A stretch of 64,000 bases of DNA from Jiangella sp. DSM 45060 (GCF_900105175.1 NZ_LT629771.1:5636622-5700621); one strand, 5' to 3'; counted from the stretch's first letter, positions 48,223 to 56,841 are shown. The notes: a model not told the origin generated them from the sequence alone. Numbers and translations are program-made.

Positions 48223-48857
48223 CCGCCACAGCGGTCGTCTTGCTCGCCGTCGCGGCCGTGGCCGGAGCCGTCGTCTGGTACGCCGTCGAGCACCGCCGGC
48301 CCTCGGCGGGGACGGCGACGTGGCTGGCCGCGGCCGCTGTGCCGATCGTGCTGGCCGGGGCGGCGGCGCTGTTCGGGCTCGGCGGCGATCCGGCCGGCGA
48401 GGGACTGCTCCACGTCGCCCGGGCGGCCGCCGTCGTCGCCGCCGTGACCGGCGGCAGCGTCATCGCGACGGCCCTGCTCCGGGTCGCCGACCGCCGCACC
48501 GCCGACCTCGGGTCCTCCGTCACGCGGTTCTCCGTCACCCGCTCCGCCGGTGCGGGGTCAGCCGGCGAGGACGGAACGGACGGCGACGGCGTAGGCGGCG
48601 ACGCCACGGCGGCGGTGTCCGACCCGGAGACCCTGCGCGGCGGCACATCCATCGGCGTCCTCGAGCGCGTCGCCGTCGCCGTCACCCTGCTCGCCGGCTG
48701 GCCGGAAGGGCTCGCACTCGTCCTGGGCGTCAAGGGACTCGGCCGCTATCCCGAACTGCGCCGGCCCGCGGCGGCTGAACGGTTCATCATCGGGACTCTG
48801 GCCAGCGTCCTCTGGGCCGTCGCCACCGTGGGCGTCGTCGCCGCCGTGCAAACGTAA
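48219..48857 (+). CDS. Hypothetical membrane protein next to satD
   Basis: A 212-aa membrane protein with four hydrophobic helices (residues about 3-22, 33-55, 65-88 and C-terminal IGTLASVLWAVATVGVVAAV), a Gly/Asp-rich acidic loop (GEDGTDGDGVGGDATAAV) and a segment ERVAVAVTLLAGWPEGLALVLGVKGLGRYPEL. The last motif is conserved in membrane partners of SatD-like genes. No known function. ATG 48219 has GGAGG 7 nt upstream. Confidence 0.72.
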   Translation: MTATAVVLLAVAAVAGAVVWYAVEHRRPSAGTATWLAAAAVPIVLAGAAALFGLGGDPAGEGLLHVARAAAVVAAVTGGSVIATALLRVADRRTADLGSSVTRFSVTRSAGAGSAGEDGTDGDGVGGDATAAVSDPETLRGGTSIGVLERVAVAVTLLAGWPEGLALVLGVKGLGRYPELRRPAAAERFIIGTLASVLWAVATVGVVAAVQT

Positions 48858-48866
48858 ATCGCGACT

Positions 48867-48889
48867 TGGTCAGTGCCCACCCGTAGGGT
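48867..48889 (+). promoter_or_regulatory. RecA-NDp/PafBC-type promoter motif, copy 6 (one mismatch)
   Basis: Plus strand TGGTCAGTG (48867-48875), spacer CCCACCCG, TAGGGT (48884-48889), one base off the consensus at position 2. It is followed by TGGGTCCCACCCGGACCGGG, a diverged version of the block behind the other copies. The next plus-strand gene (ruc) starts 470 bp on and has its own promoter. Confidence 0.5.
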
Positions 48890-49294
48890 TGGGTCCCACC
48901 CGGACCGGGGCGGGTCTACCCAGGCAGCTGCGCGCACGAACAGCCTCCGACGGCGGCCGAGCAGCGGGAGGCCGTGCGGCGCAGGCAAGCAGCCGGGCGC
49001 CGCCGCCACATGGGCAACGGCCACCAGCCCCCCAGCCACACGCCCCACGGCGACCAGCGCCCCGGCCACACGGACCACGGCCATCAGCGCGCCCCAGCCC
49101 CACGGACCACGGACCACGGACCACGGACACCAGCACACCCCCAGCCACACGCCCCATGGTCACCAGCACGCCGCCCGGCTTCCCAGCCGCACCTGGGCCC
49201 AGCGAGCGGCGACCGCCAGCTGCGGCGGGCGGGCCGTGCGGGGCGGGCCACAGATGCCCGCGTGGACAATGCCGGGTCCGACCGGGCATTATTC
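48890..49294. repeat. Low-complexity gene-free segment
   Basis: About 400 bp of Pro/His/Arg-coding repeats, for example CCACGGACCACGGACCACGG near 49110 and repeated CAGCCACACGCCCCA units (49030, 49140). No frame has family-like sequence. It separates the copy-6 damage-promoter motif from the ruc promoter. Confidence 0.75.
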
Positions 49295-49321
49295 TTGGCA
49301 GTCGAGGGTTGAGAGTGCTAA
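49295..49321. promoter_or_regulatory. CIRCE-like HrcA operator upstream of ruc
   Basis: TTGGCAGTC-N9-GAGTGCTAA (49295-49321). The right arm is a perfect CIRCE half-site, the left differs at two of nine bases from TTAGCACTC, and the spacer is exactly 9 bp. TTGGCA could itself be a -35 box with a -10 near CTAAGA 17 bp on, so HrcA binding would block transcription. The site ends 40 bp before the ruc start. Confidence 0.68.
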
Positions 49322-49361
49322 GAGCCGTCGGCCTTCGGCGGCGACCCAGGAGGATCCACGC

Positions 49362-49694
49362 GTGCCCACCTACCAGTACGTCTGCACTGACTGCGGCGAG
49401 CCCTTGGAGGCCGTGCAGAAGTTCAGCGACGACGCCCTGACCGAGTGCCCCGCCTGCGGCGGCCGCCTGCGCAAGGTGTTCTCCGCCGTCGGCGTCGTGT
49501 TCAAGGGGTCGGGCTTCTACCGCAACGACAGCCGCTCCACCACCACGTCCAGCACGCCGGCGAGCAGCAGCAGCAAGGACTCCTCGTCGTCGTCGAGTGA
49601 CTCGAGCAAGAGCAGCGGCGACTCGTCGACGAAGAGCTCGACGACCACGAAGGACTCCTCCTCCAGCTCGAAGGCCTCCTCCCCCGCCGCCTGA
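49362..49694 (+). CDS. ruc: FmdB-type zinc-ribbon protein, Ruc-like redox-regulated chaperone
   Basis: A 110-aa protein. Seen: N-terminal four-cysteine zinc ribbon MPTYQYVCTDCGEPLEAVQK...LTECPACGGRLRKVFSAVGVVFKGSGFY, then about 55 residues of almost pure Ser/Thr/Lys/Asp, clearly disordered. This matches M. tuberculosis Rv0991c (Ruc), which becomes a holdase when its cysteines are oxidised and is co-regulated with hsp60/hsp70. The CIRCE-like site upstream and the mscL/5-FCL/galU neighbourhood agree. GTG 49362 follows GGAGGA by 9 nt. Confidence 0.88.
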   Translation: MPTYQYVCTDCGEPLEAVQKFSDDALTECPACGGRLRKVFSAVGVVFKGSGFYRNDSRSTTTSSTPASSSSKDSSSSSSDSSKSSGDSSTKSSTTTKDSSSSSKASSPAA

Positions 49695-49775
49695 TTCGTC
49701 CACAGGCAGGTCCGCCCCGAATCGGCCCTGTGGACAACCCGTTCGGCGGGTTCCGAAGCGCTTAGCGTCGTCGAC

Positions 49776-50402
49776 ATGGACGACCTCCGCTCCGCTCTCC
49801 AGCGCCTGCTCCGCGCGGCCGGCTGGCACCGTCGGCTGCTCGCCGCCGGGCTGGCCGCCGCTGCGGTCGCGTTCGCCATCCAGGCCGCGTCGCCCGGCCC
49901 AGCGCCGACGGTCGACGTGGTCGTGGCCGCACGCGACCTGCCGGGCGGTGCCGTCCTCGCCGACGACGACCTGACCATCGCGGCCCTACCGCCCGACGTG
50001 GTTCCCAGCGGCGCCGTCGGACGCGCCGAGGCGGCGGGCGCGCTGCTCGCCGCGCCCGTCCGGGCCGGCGAGCCCATCACCGACCGGCGATTACTCGGCC
50101 CCGGCCTGCTCGAGGGCTGGGGTGACGACGTCGTCGCGACGCCGGTGCGGGTGGCCGACGCGGGCGCGGTGAGCCAGTTGCGGCCCGGCGACCGCATCGA
50201 CCTGCTGGCCACGACGCTCGACGGCGCGGCTCGCACGGACGTCGTCGCGGCGGACGTGCCGGTGCTGACGGTGCCCGCGGCCGGCGACGGCGGGCTGACC
50301 GAGGGCGCGCTGCTCATGGTCGCTGCTACGCCCGATCAGGCCGCCGGTCTGGCCACCGCCGCCGTCACGTCACGGCTGTCGTTCATCGTCGGTGTGTCGT
50401 GA
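49776..50402 (+). CDS. SAF-domain (CpaB/RcpC-like) membrane-anchored protein
   Basis: A 208-aa protein with an N-terminal membrane helix (RLLAAGLAAAAVAFAIQAAS, about residues 20-40), then a SAF domain (VVVAARDLPGGAVLADDDLTIAALPPDVVPSGAV, LAAPVRAGEPITDRRLL) and a CpaB-like beta region (RVADAGAVSQLRPGDRIDLLATT, PVLTVPA, LLMVAATPDQAAGLATAAVTSRLSFIV). CpaB proteins assemble Flp pili, but no pilus genes are nearby; the orphan SAF protein beside mscL is typical in actinobacteria. ATG 49776; TAGCGT lies 7 nt upstream. Confidence 0.88.
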   Translation: MDDLRSALQRLLRAAGWHRRLLAAGLAAAAVAFAIQAASPGPAPTVDVVVAARDLPGGAVLADDDLTIAALPPDVVPSGAVGRAEAAGALLAAPVRAGEPITDRRLLGPGLLEGWGDDVVATPVRVADAGAVSQLRPGDRIDLLATTLDGAARTDVVAADVPVLTVPAAGDGGLTEGALLMVAATPDQAAGLATAAVTSRLSFIVGVS

Positions 50403-50478
50403 TTTCCCCTGATCACGACGTTTCAACGGCTAAGGTGTGCCCGGCCAAGCGTCCTTGCACGGGAGAAGGGAAGAGTGA

Positions 50479-50868
50479 ATGCTCAAGGGTTTCAGGGACT
50501 TCATCAGCCGGGGGAGCGTCGTCGAACTGGCGGTCGCGGTGGTCATCGGCGCCGCGTTCACCGCCATCGTCAACGCGCTGGTCGAGGGGTTCATCAACCC
50601 ACTGATCGCGGCGAGCTTCGGTGAGCCAGACCTCACGGCCGTCGGCAACTTCACCATCAACGAGGCCCACTTCTCCATCGGGCTGATCCTTGCCGCGATC
50701 TTCAACTTCCTCTGCGTCGCGGCGGCCATCTACTTCTTCATCGTCGTGCCGATCAACAAGATGCGCGAGATGCGGGCAAAGGAGCCGGAGGGCGAGGAGG
50801 AGATCGAGCCGGAGGAGCAGATCCTGCTGCTGCGCGAGATCCGCGACGCCCTGCGCGACCGCGTCTGA
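50479..50868 (+). CDS. mscL: Large-conductance mechanosensitive channel MscL
   Basis: A 129-aa pentameric tension-gated channel that releases solutes on hypo-osmotic shock. Seen: N-terminal MLKGFRDFISRGSVVELAVAVVIGAAFTAIVNALVEGFINPLI (S1 and TM1 with the gate), periplasmic loop, TM2 SIGLILAAIFNFLCVAAAIYFFIVVPINKM and an acidic C-terminal helix with EPEEQILLLREIRDALRDR. It has the usual length. ATG 50479 has GGAAGAG 5-6 nt upstream. Linked to ruc and the SAF gene as in other actinobacteria. Confidence 0.97.
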   Translation: MLKGFRDFISRGSVVELAVAVVIGAAFTAIVNALVEGFINPLIAASFGEPDLTAVGNFTINEAHFSIGLILAAIFNFLCVAAAIYFFIVVPINKMREMRAKEPEGEEEIEPEEQILLLREIRDALRDRV

Positions 50869-51140
50869 GCCCCCGGACGTCGGGCGGGCGCCCGCCAGGT
50901 GCGGTTCGGCGCCCGTTCGACGGCCATCGGGCCGGACGGCCGCCGGGTCAGACCGCCGCCGGGTCGGACCGCCGCCGGGTCAGACGCCCGTCGGGCCGGA
51001 CCGCCGTCGGGTCGGACCACCGCCGGCTCAGACGCCCGTCGGGTCAGACAGCTGCCAGGCCAGACGCTCGTTGGGTTAGACCGTCGCCGGGTCGGACCGG
51101 ACCGCTGGGTCAGACGACTGCCAGGCCAGACGGCCGTCGG
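50869..51140. repeat. Imperfect tandem repeats after mscL
   Basis: About 270 bp of imperfect 15-18 bp units of the type GACCGCCGCCGGGTCGG and CAGACGCCCGTCGGG (from about 50930 to 51125), with 12 or more copies. No frame has family features. It lies between mscL and the convergent 45-aa gene. It might act as a recombination hot spot or a weak bidirectional terminator, or be decaying sequence; nothing decides this. Confidence 0.8.
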
Positions 51141-51278
51141 TCACCAGTGCGGCGGGCGCTCTTCGAGCAGCCGCGCGTCGTTGGAGGCGTCGTCGTCGCC
51201 CCAGCCGGTCGGGCGTTCGTCGGTGGTGGTGTCGGGCAGGACCTCGAGGTCGTCCTCCCACCCGGATGCGCTGCTCAT
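51141..51278 (-). CDS. Conserved small hypothetical protein (45 aa)
   Basis: A short gene starting at ATG 51278 with GAGAGGAACG upstream. It encodes MSSASGWEDDLEVLPDTTTD, then ERPTGWGDDDASNDARLLEE and RPPHW*. It is very acidic, with Trp residues and a C-terminal PPHW that I recognise from small conserved actinobacterial proteins of unknown function. It probably forms an intrinsically flexible partner of something. It lies between mscL and the CBS-domain gene. Confidence 0.7.
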   Translation of the reverse strand: MSSASGWEDDLEVLPDTTTDERPTGWGDDDASNDARLLEERPPHW

Positions 51279-51344
51279 GCCCGTCGTTCCTCTCGTTGGT
51301 CGAACCCCGGGCCGGCGCCGCTGCCGGCCGTTCGATCCGCTGGT

Positions 51345-51803
51345 TCAGTCCAGGTCGCCCGCCTCGACGCGGGCCAGCCGGCGCTGCCTGACCAGGTTGT
51401 CGACGTCGATCTCCGGCGCACCGGTCTCGTACCAGAGTGCCGCGAACACGCCGATGACGTCACGCTGGCTCAGGATGCCGGCCAGCTTGCCGTTGTCGAC
51501 GATCGGCAGGTGCCTGATCCAGTGCTGCGCCATCAGCCGGGCCGCCTCACGCACGTGGGTGCCGGGCTCGGCAGTGATGACCTCGCGCGTCATGACCTCG
51601 GTGATCGGCGCCTCGTCGGGGTCGGCGCCCCGGCCGACCGCCCGCATGACGTCGCGCTCGGTGATGATGCCCACGATCTCGTCGCCCTCGACGATGACCA
51701 CCGACCCGGTCTGCTGCCTCCACATCTGCTCGGCGGCGCTGCGCAGCGTCCCCGAGGTGGAGTCGGTGATGGTGGCGTTGGTCATGATCTCGTCGACGCG
51801 CAC
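51345..51803 (-). CDS. Tandem CBS-domain protein
   Basis: A 152-aa protein with two CBS motifs, the adenosyl-ligand binding pair: DEIMTNATITDSTSGTLRSAAEQMWRQQTGSVVIVEGDEIVGIITERDVMRAVG and EVMTREVITAEPGTHVREAARLMAQHWIRHLPIVDNGKLAGILSQRDVIGVF. Stand-alone pairs sense ATP/ADP/AMP and regulate partners; the partner is unknown. GTG 51803 is used. Single gene. Confidence 0.92.
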   Translation of the reverse strand: MRVDEIMTNATITDSTSGTLRSAAEQMWRQQTGSVVIVEGDEIVGIITERDVMRAVGRGADPDEAPITEVMTREVITAEPGTHVREAARLMAQHWIRHLPIVDNGKLAGILSQRDVIGVFAALWYETGAPEIDVDNLVRQRRLARVEAGDLD

Positions 51804-51920
51804 GGTGGTCTGCTCCCCCTGAACGGCTCACTAGCTGGAAGATCACCAGCGTAGAACACCATCCTGTGAGACCGGCGGCCGATTTCCGGATCCGCCGGTC
51901 AGCCGGCTGACGGTCGCCGG

Positions 51921-54900
51921 TCAGGCAGCGGGCGAGCCGGCGCGGGCGACGCGGACGGCGTGGCGGAGGACGTCGGTGGTGCGGGGGTCGGCGAGGTCGA
52001 GGGCGAGGTCCGTGGCGAGCAGCCCGACCACGTCGTCGACGCGGCGGGCGATGCCGTCGGACTCGGTCCAGCGGGCCAGCGCCGCCAACTCGCGGCCGGT
52101 GTAGTCGCTGACCGACCGGCCGCTCACGATCAGCGGGCGGTTGCCCTGACGCACCGGCTCGAGCTCCGGTTCGGGATCGGACGAGCCGACGGGCTCCGGG
52201 CCGGCGGCGGTCCCTGCGGCCGCGGTCGCCGCGGAGTCGCCGGACGTGGACGGACCCGCCGACGCCTTGCCAGTCGCGCCCTTCGGCTCAGCGGCCGACG
52301 CCTTGCCCTTCGCCGCCGACGTGCCCCGCGAGGCGTTCTGACCAGTGGCCGTGGCGGTGCCGGACACGGTCGAGGTGCCGCCCGCGGTATTGCCGGCCGC
52401 TGACGACGTGGCGCGCGGGGCGTTCTGGCCGGTGGCCGCGGCGTTCTCGGCGGCAGATGCCTTGCCGTCCGTTGCTGCCGGGCCGGTCGTCGCGGCGCTG
52501 CCGCCCGCGGCCGACGCGGCATCAGTGGTCGACGCAGGGCCGGCGGTCGACGTGGCGTCAGTGCTCGAGGTCGGTTGATCCACTGCCTCGGCGCTCCCGG
52601 CCGCCGGCGTTCTGCCGTCGGCGGTCGTCTCGCCCGCGGCCGCAGCCTCGCCGTCGGTCGTCGAGGCTGGGTCGTCTGCCGCGCTACCGGACGCGGACGC
52701 CTCGCCCGACGTCGACGGGGGCGCGGCGGACGTCTGGCCGGACGCCGGCCGCTGCGCCCCACGCGCGGCGGGAACAGACCGCTGGCCGACCGGCGGGCGC
52801 TGGGCGGCGACAGTACCCTGCGCGGACACCAACTCGTCCTCCGGCATGCCCGCGACGATGTCGGCCTCGGCCGCCGCGACGGCCCAGTCGTAGGCGTCGG
52901 CGTCGCGGACGGCCTGCTCGTACGCCGCCAGCAGCCGCTCGGTCTCGGCGTCCGGGTCGGCCGCCCACGCCGCCGACCAGATGCGATGCACCGTCCAGCC
53001 GAGCCGGGTGAGCTGTTCCTGCCGCAACCGCTCCCGCTCGCGCGCGCTGCGCCGGGCCGCGTACGTCTCGCCGTCGGTCTCGACGGCCAGCACGAACCGC
53101 GACCGGCGCGTCGGATGCCGGACCGCGACGGCGACACCGCCGGGCCCGCCGTGGCCGAGCACGATCTCGGCCTCGACGCCGGCCGCCTGCAGCCGCTCGG
53201 CGACGGTCTCGGCGAGCAGGCCGGACCGGCCCGGCGCCGCCGTGGCGCCCTCGACCCAGTCGGGCTGCGGGCCCCGTTGCACGTACGCCAGGAACTGCCC
53301 GAGCGCCTGCGCACCGGGCGTCGTCAGCCGCCGCGGGCTGAGGTCCTCGGCGCCGAAGGTCGCGACGACAGTGAGCCGCTCGCGCGAGCACAGGGTCGCC
53401 GCGCTGAGCCGACGCTCGCCGCCGGGCCGGCCCAGGGCGCCGAAGCGGTAGAGGATGCGCCCGTCGACCGACCGGCCGTACCCGAGCGTCAGGATGATCG
53501 CGTCGCGGACATCACCGGAGACCCGCTCGACGTCCTTGATGAAGAACGGTTCGGCGCGGTCGCCGCGCAGGTGCGGCGCCACCTCGGGCGCCCGGATCAG
53601 CGCGTGCCGCAGCGCCGCGTCGAGCCGCTCGGCGTGCCGCGGGCCGAGCGTGACGACGCCGAGGCTCTCGTGCGGACGCTTGCGGACGTGGTCCAGGACC
53701 AGCTCGACGACGCGGCCGACCTCGTCGGACGAGCTGTCGACGGGGTCGTCGGCGATGGGGTCGGAGTCGACGATCTCCATGGTCACGCGGTCGGCGCCGC
53801 CGACACCGGGGACGGTCGTCAGGCGGCCGGCGTGCGTGGAGCGGGCGGCGAAACCGACGAGGCGGTCGTCGCGGACGCGGTACTGCCCTGTGAGCAGCCG
53901 CTCGGGCAGGGCCTCGCGGAGCAGGTCGACGACGGACGCGGGCGGGTCCTGCGCCCAGGGCCCCTCCTGCTCGTCGGGATCCGGCGCGGGCTCGACGGCG
54001 GTGGTGAACGGCGGGCGCGCGACGTCGTCGTCGCCGACGAGGACGACGCGGGCGCCGCGGGCCAGCGCCGAGACCGATTCAGCGACGGCGAGCCGTCCGG
54101 CGTCCTCGACCACCACGACGTCGAACAGCGGCCGCGGCGGCAGCAGCTCGGCGACGGCCAGCGGCGACGCGACCCAGCACGGGACGGTCACCAGCGCGAG
54201 GTCCGGCGCCTCCTCGACGAGGGCGCGCGGCGTGGCCGGCAGGGCGCTGTCGGGCGACTCGGTCAGGACGGCGGTCTGGCCCTCGTGCTCGGCGGCGACG
54301 TCGGCGAACCGCGCCCGCCGCGCCTCCAGGACGCGGCCGGCGGCGGCGCGCACCTCGACCATGTCGGCGGCCCGGAACTCCTCCAGCCGCCGGTCGTGCG
54401 CGTACCGGTCGAACCGGCCGAGCGCGGGATCGGTGGAACGCCACAGGTCCAGCAGCGACGAGTACCAGGCGTAGTCGAAGACGGCCTCGACCTGGTCGGG
54501 GCCAACCTCGCGACGGCGCAGCTCGGCGATGAGGTCGTCGAGCCCCGCCGCGGACAGCTCGGCCTGCAGCTCGTACAGCCGCGGCAGCGCGCGTAGGTGC
54601 CCGGCGTCGGCGATCAGCTCGTCCAGCCGCTTCGCGACGTCGGCGAAGGAGAGGTGCTCGAAGTCGGCGGTGCGCGGGTTGCCGTCGGCGAGCGTGGCCA
54701 GCGAGTGCCGGACGCCCTTCGCGGCGTCGACGGCGTTGGCGAGGTGCGGCCCGGTGCGCGGCGCCTTGCCGTCGCGGGACCGCTCGCGCCACGTGGCCAG
54801 CTGCTCCCGTGCGGCGATGAGGCCCTCGTGCTGGCGGGGACGGTGCTGCCGGCCCGCCTTGCCGGTGAGGTCGGCGAGCCGTTTGCGCAGCTTGCGCCGG

Positions 54901-56582
54901 GTGAGGAAGCCGGACTCGGCGCCCTGCGCCGCGCGGTAGGCGCGGTCGCCGGTGGCGGCGGCCAGCTCGTCGAGCGGCTCGTCCCAGATCTGCGCGCCCA
55001 GCGTCTCGATGGTCCGCCCGACCGACGCCAGCAGGTCGACGGTCTCGAGGCACTCGGCGACGGTGCCCGGCCCGGCCAGCCCCACCTCGACGGCGGCCCG
55101 CGTGGCGGCGTTCTTCAACCGCGGCAGCGCCCGTTCGCGCAGCTCGGTGACGGTGCCGAAGAGCGCGTCGGCGGCCCGGATGTCGGGGACGTCGGAGCCG
55201 AACCACGGCGAGCCGGACTCCGTCAGCGTCAGGCCCTCGATGTTGGCGAAGTCGCGCAGCTGCAGCCGGACGTGCGCCGTGCTGCCGGCCCGCCCGAGGA
55301 CGTCGGGATCGACCCGAGCCGGTGTGCGGGCGAACTCCTGCGCCGTCGCGACCAGCACCATCGCCTCGTGCGCCGTCGAGCCCCACGGCTGGCGGATGGT
55401 GTGGATCGCGTCGCGGTAGGCGTCGAGCTCCGCGGCCAGCGCGGCGGCGGTGCCGGGCGTGATGTGCTCGAACTCGCCGGGCCGGGCCTGCCGCAGCCGG
55501 CGGGCGGTCGCGGCGATCTGCTGGACGGCGTCAGCCGGAGGCGTGCGCCCCGCGTCGAGGACGACATCGCGCAGGCCGACGGAGTCGAGGCGGGCGACGA
55601 GGTCGTCGAGGACGGTCCGCTTCTCGCCCACGACGAGCACCCGCTGACCCCGTCCGACCAGCTCCGACACCAGCGCCGCGACGGTCTGGGTGCGGCCGGT
55701 GCCAGGCGCGGCGGCGACCCGCAGGTGAGCGTCGCCGGCGGCGGCCGCCACCACCTCGTCCTGCTCGGTGTCGGTGTCGAGGACGCGGTAGCGCGGCTCT
55801 GCCGGGCTGCCGGTGCGCGCGACGGCGGACAGCGCGGCGGAGTCGCCGGCCAGCGCGGCCACGACGTCGTGGCGCTGCAGGTCGACGCCGAGCGCGGCGA
55901 GGTCGCGGCTGAGCGCCAGCGGAACGGTGGTGAACGTCGCCAGCACCGCGCGGTGCGCGATGGCGAAGCCGTCGACGACGTGCGGCGGGGCGAACTCGCG
56001 CAGCCGCTCGACCACCGTCGCGTACCGCAGCCGGCCGGAGGGGTCGCGCAGGTCGTCGGTGGCGAAGCGGAGCCCGAGCTGGGAGTCCAGCGCCCACAGC
56101 AGCACGGGGTTGACGAACGGGTCGTCGGCGATGGTGATGCTGAAGTCGGTCTCGGCCGGGTCGCGCGCCTCGACGACCGCCGAGCGGAGCATGACCGGCG
56201 CCGTCGGCCGGCGCGCCGCGAACGGGTTCGCCCAGGTCGCGATGCCGACGGCGAGGTAGCTGACGGCGATGCCGCGCTCTTCGGACAGCTCGCGGGACTT
56301 GTCGCGGATGGCCCGCACCGACCGGAGCGCCGACGTCCGCAGCGGCTCGTACGGGAACAGCTTGGAGACCAGGACCGGCGCGCCCTCGAGCAGCAGCTTG
56401 CGCGCCTCGGGCTCGGCGGCCGCGAGGTCGAGCGTGCCCACCTTGAGGTCGCGGTACGACAGCAGCGGGTCGCGTCCGCCGAGCGCCGCGAGGTCGCCAC
56501 TCCACCGTTCGACGGCGTGAGCGACCAGCTCCGCCCGAGTCGGAACGGGGCCGGCGACGGCGTCGCTGCGCATCGCGCTCAC
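51921..56582 (-). CDS. Giant SF1-like helicase with VSR/MTES_1575-type endonuclease domain and degenerate Walker A
   Basis: A 1553-aa protein. Seen in order: an N-terminal DUF4011-like region (LVAHAVERWSGDLAALGGRDPLLSYRDLK); an ATPase P-loop AAAPGTGRTQTVAALV (about residues 291-305) in which the Walker Lys is Arg; a Walker-B-like VVVVEDAGRLAVAES (about 820-835) where DEA/SQ is degenerate; TLGYGRSVDGRILYRFGALGRPGGERRLS, as in SF1 motif V/VI regions; and a restriction-endonuclease-like domain FVLAVETDGETYAARRSARE followed by RERLRQEQLTRLGWTVHRIWS (about 1161-1207). An Ala/Ser/Thr-rich low-complexity insert of about 200 aa (1260-1465) follows, then a conserved C-terminal helical tail. Activity as helicase is doubtful; nuclease or scaffold is possible. 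Confidence 0.85.
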   Translation of the reverse strand: MSAMRSDAVAGPVPTRAELVAHAVERWSGDLAALGGRDPLLSYRDLKVGTLDLAAAEPEARKLLLEGAPVLVSKLFPYEPLRTSALRSVRAIRDKSRELSEERGIAVSYLAVGIATWANPFAARRPTAPVMLRSAVVEARDPAETDFSITIADDPFVNPVLLWALDSQLGLRFATDDLRDPSGRLRYATVVERLREFAPPHVVDGFAIAHRAVLATFTTVPLALSRDLAALGVDLQRHDVVAALAGDSAALSAVARTGSPAEPRYRVLDTDTEQDEVVAAAAGDAHLRVAAAPGTGRTQTVAALVSELVGRGQRVLVVGEKRTVLDDLVARLDSVGLRDVVLDAGRTPPADAVQQIAATARRLRQARPGEFEHITPGTAAALAAELDAYRDAIHTIRQPWGSTAHEAMVLVATAQEFARTPARVDPDVLGRAGSTAHVRLQLRDFANIEGLTLTESGSPWFGSDVPDIRAADALFGTVTELRERALPRLKNAATRAAVEVGLAGPGTVAECLETVDLLASVGRTIETLGAQIWDEPLDELAAATGDRAYRAAQGAESGFLTRRKLRKRLADLTGKAGRQHRPRQHEGLIAAREQLATWRERSRDGKAPRTGPHLANAVDAAKGVRHSLATLADGNPRTADFEHLSFADVAKRLDELIADAGHLRALPRLYELQAELSAAGLDDLIAELRRREVGPDQVEAVFDYAWYSSLLDLWRSTDPALGRFDRYAHDRRLEEFRAADMVEVRAAAGRVLEARRARFADVAAEHEGQTAVLTESPDSALPATPRALVEEAPDLALVTVPCWVASPLAVAELLPPRPLFDVVVVEDAGRLAVAESVSALARGARVVLVGDDDVARPPFTTAVEPAPDPDEQEGPWAQDPPASVVDLLREALPERLLTGQYRVRDDRLVGFAARSTHAGRLTTVPGVGGADRVTMEIVDSDPIADDPVDSSSDEVGRVVELVLDHVRKRPHESLGVVTLGPRHAERLDAALRHALIRAPEVAPHLRGDRAEPFFIKDVERVSGDVRDAIILTLGYGRSVDGRILYRFGALGRPGGERRLSAATLCSRERLTVVATFGAEDLSPRRLTTPGAQALGQFLAYVQRGPQPDWVEGATAAPGRSGLLAETVAERLQAAGVEAEIVLGHGGPGGVAVAVRHPTRRSRFVLAVETDGETYAARRSARERERLRQEQLTRLGWTVHRIWSAAWAADPDAETERLLAAYEQAVRDADAYDWAVAAAEADIVAGMPEDELVSAQGTVAAQRPPVGQRSVPAARGAQRPASGQTSAAPPSTSGEASASGSAADDPASTTDGEAAAAGETTADGRTPAAGSAEAVDQPTSSTDATSTAGPASTTDAASAAGGSAATTGPAATDGKASAAENAAATGQNAPRATSSAAGNTAGGTSTVSGTATATGQNASRGTSAAKGKASAAEPKGATGKASAGPSTSGDSAATAAAGTAAGPEPVGSSDPEPELEPVRQGNRPLIVSGRSVSDYTGRELAALARWTESDGIARRVDDVVGLLATDLALDLADPRTTDVLRHAVRVARAGSPAA

Positions 56583-56841
56583 GGGAGCGATAGCTGGGGA
56601 ACCGGATGCCTCACACCCCGGAGGCTAGTTCGCGAAGCCCGCTCATGTGGGGAGGCAAGCCGAACACGTGCACAGGTTTAACCGCAGGCTGTCCGGTTTG
56701 TCCCGCCGCGGTGGACGACGCGCGAGCGGGTATGTGCCATGCCGGTCATCGTCATGGCCTAAAGTGGCGCCGGTCCACGGGGGGCGAGGGTTCCGGCACA
56801 CGCGAGATCCGGAACCAAGCCAGGCTCGAAAGGTGTGAGTC

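Noticed and set aside
54597..56681. 694-codon plus-strand frame over the giant helicase gene
   Set aside because: Antisense shadow of a gene with recognisable domains; no motifs of its own.
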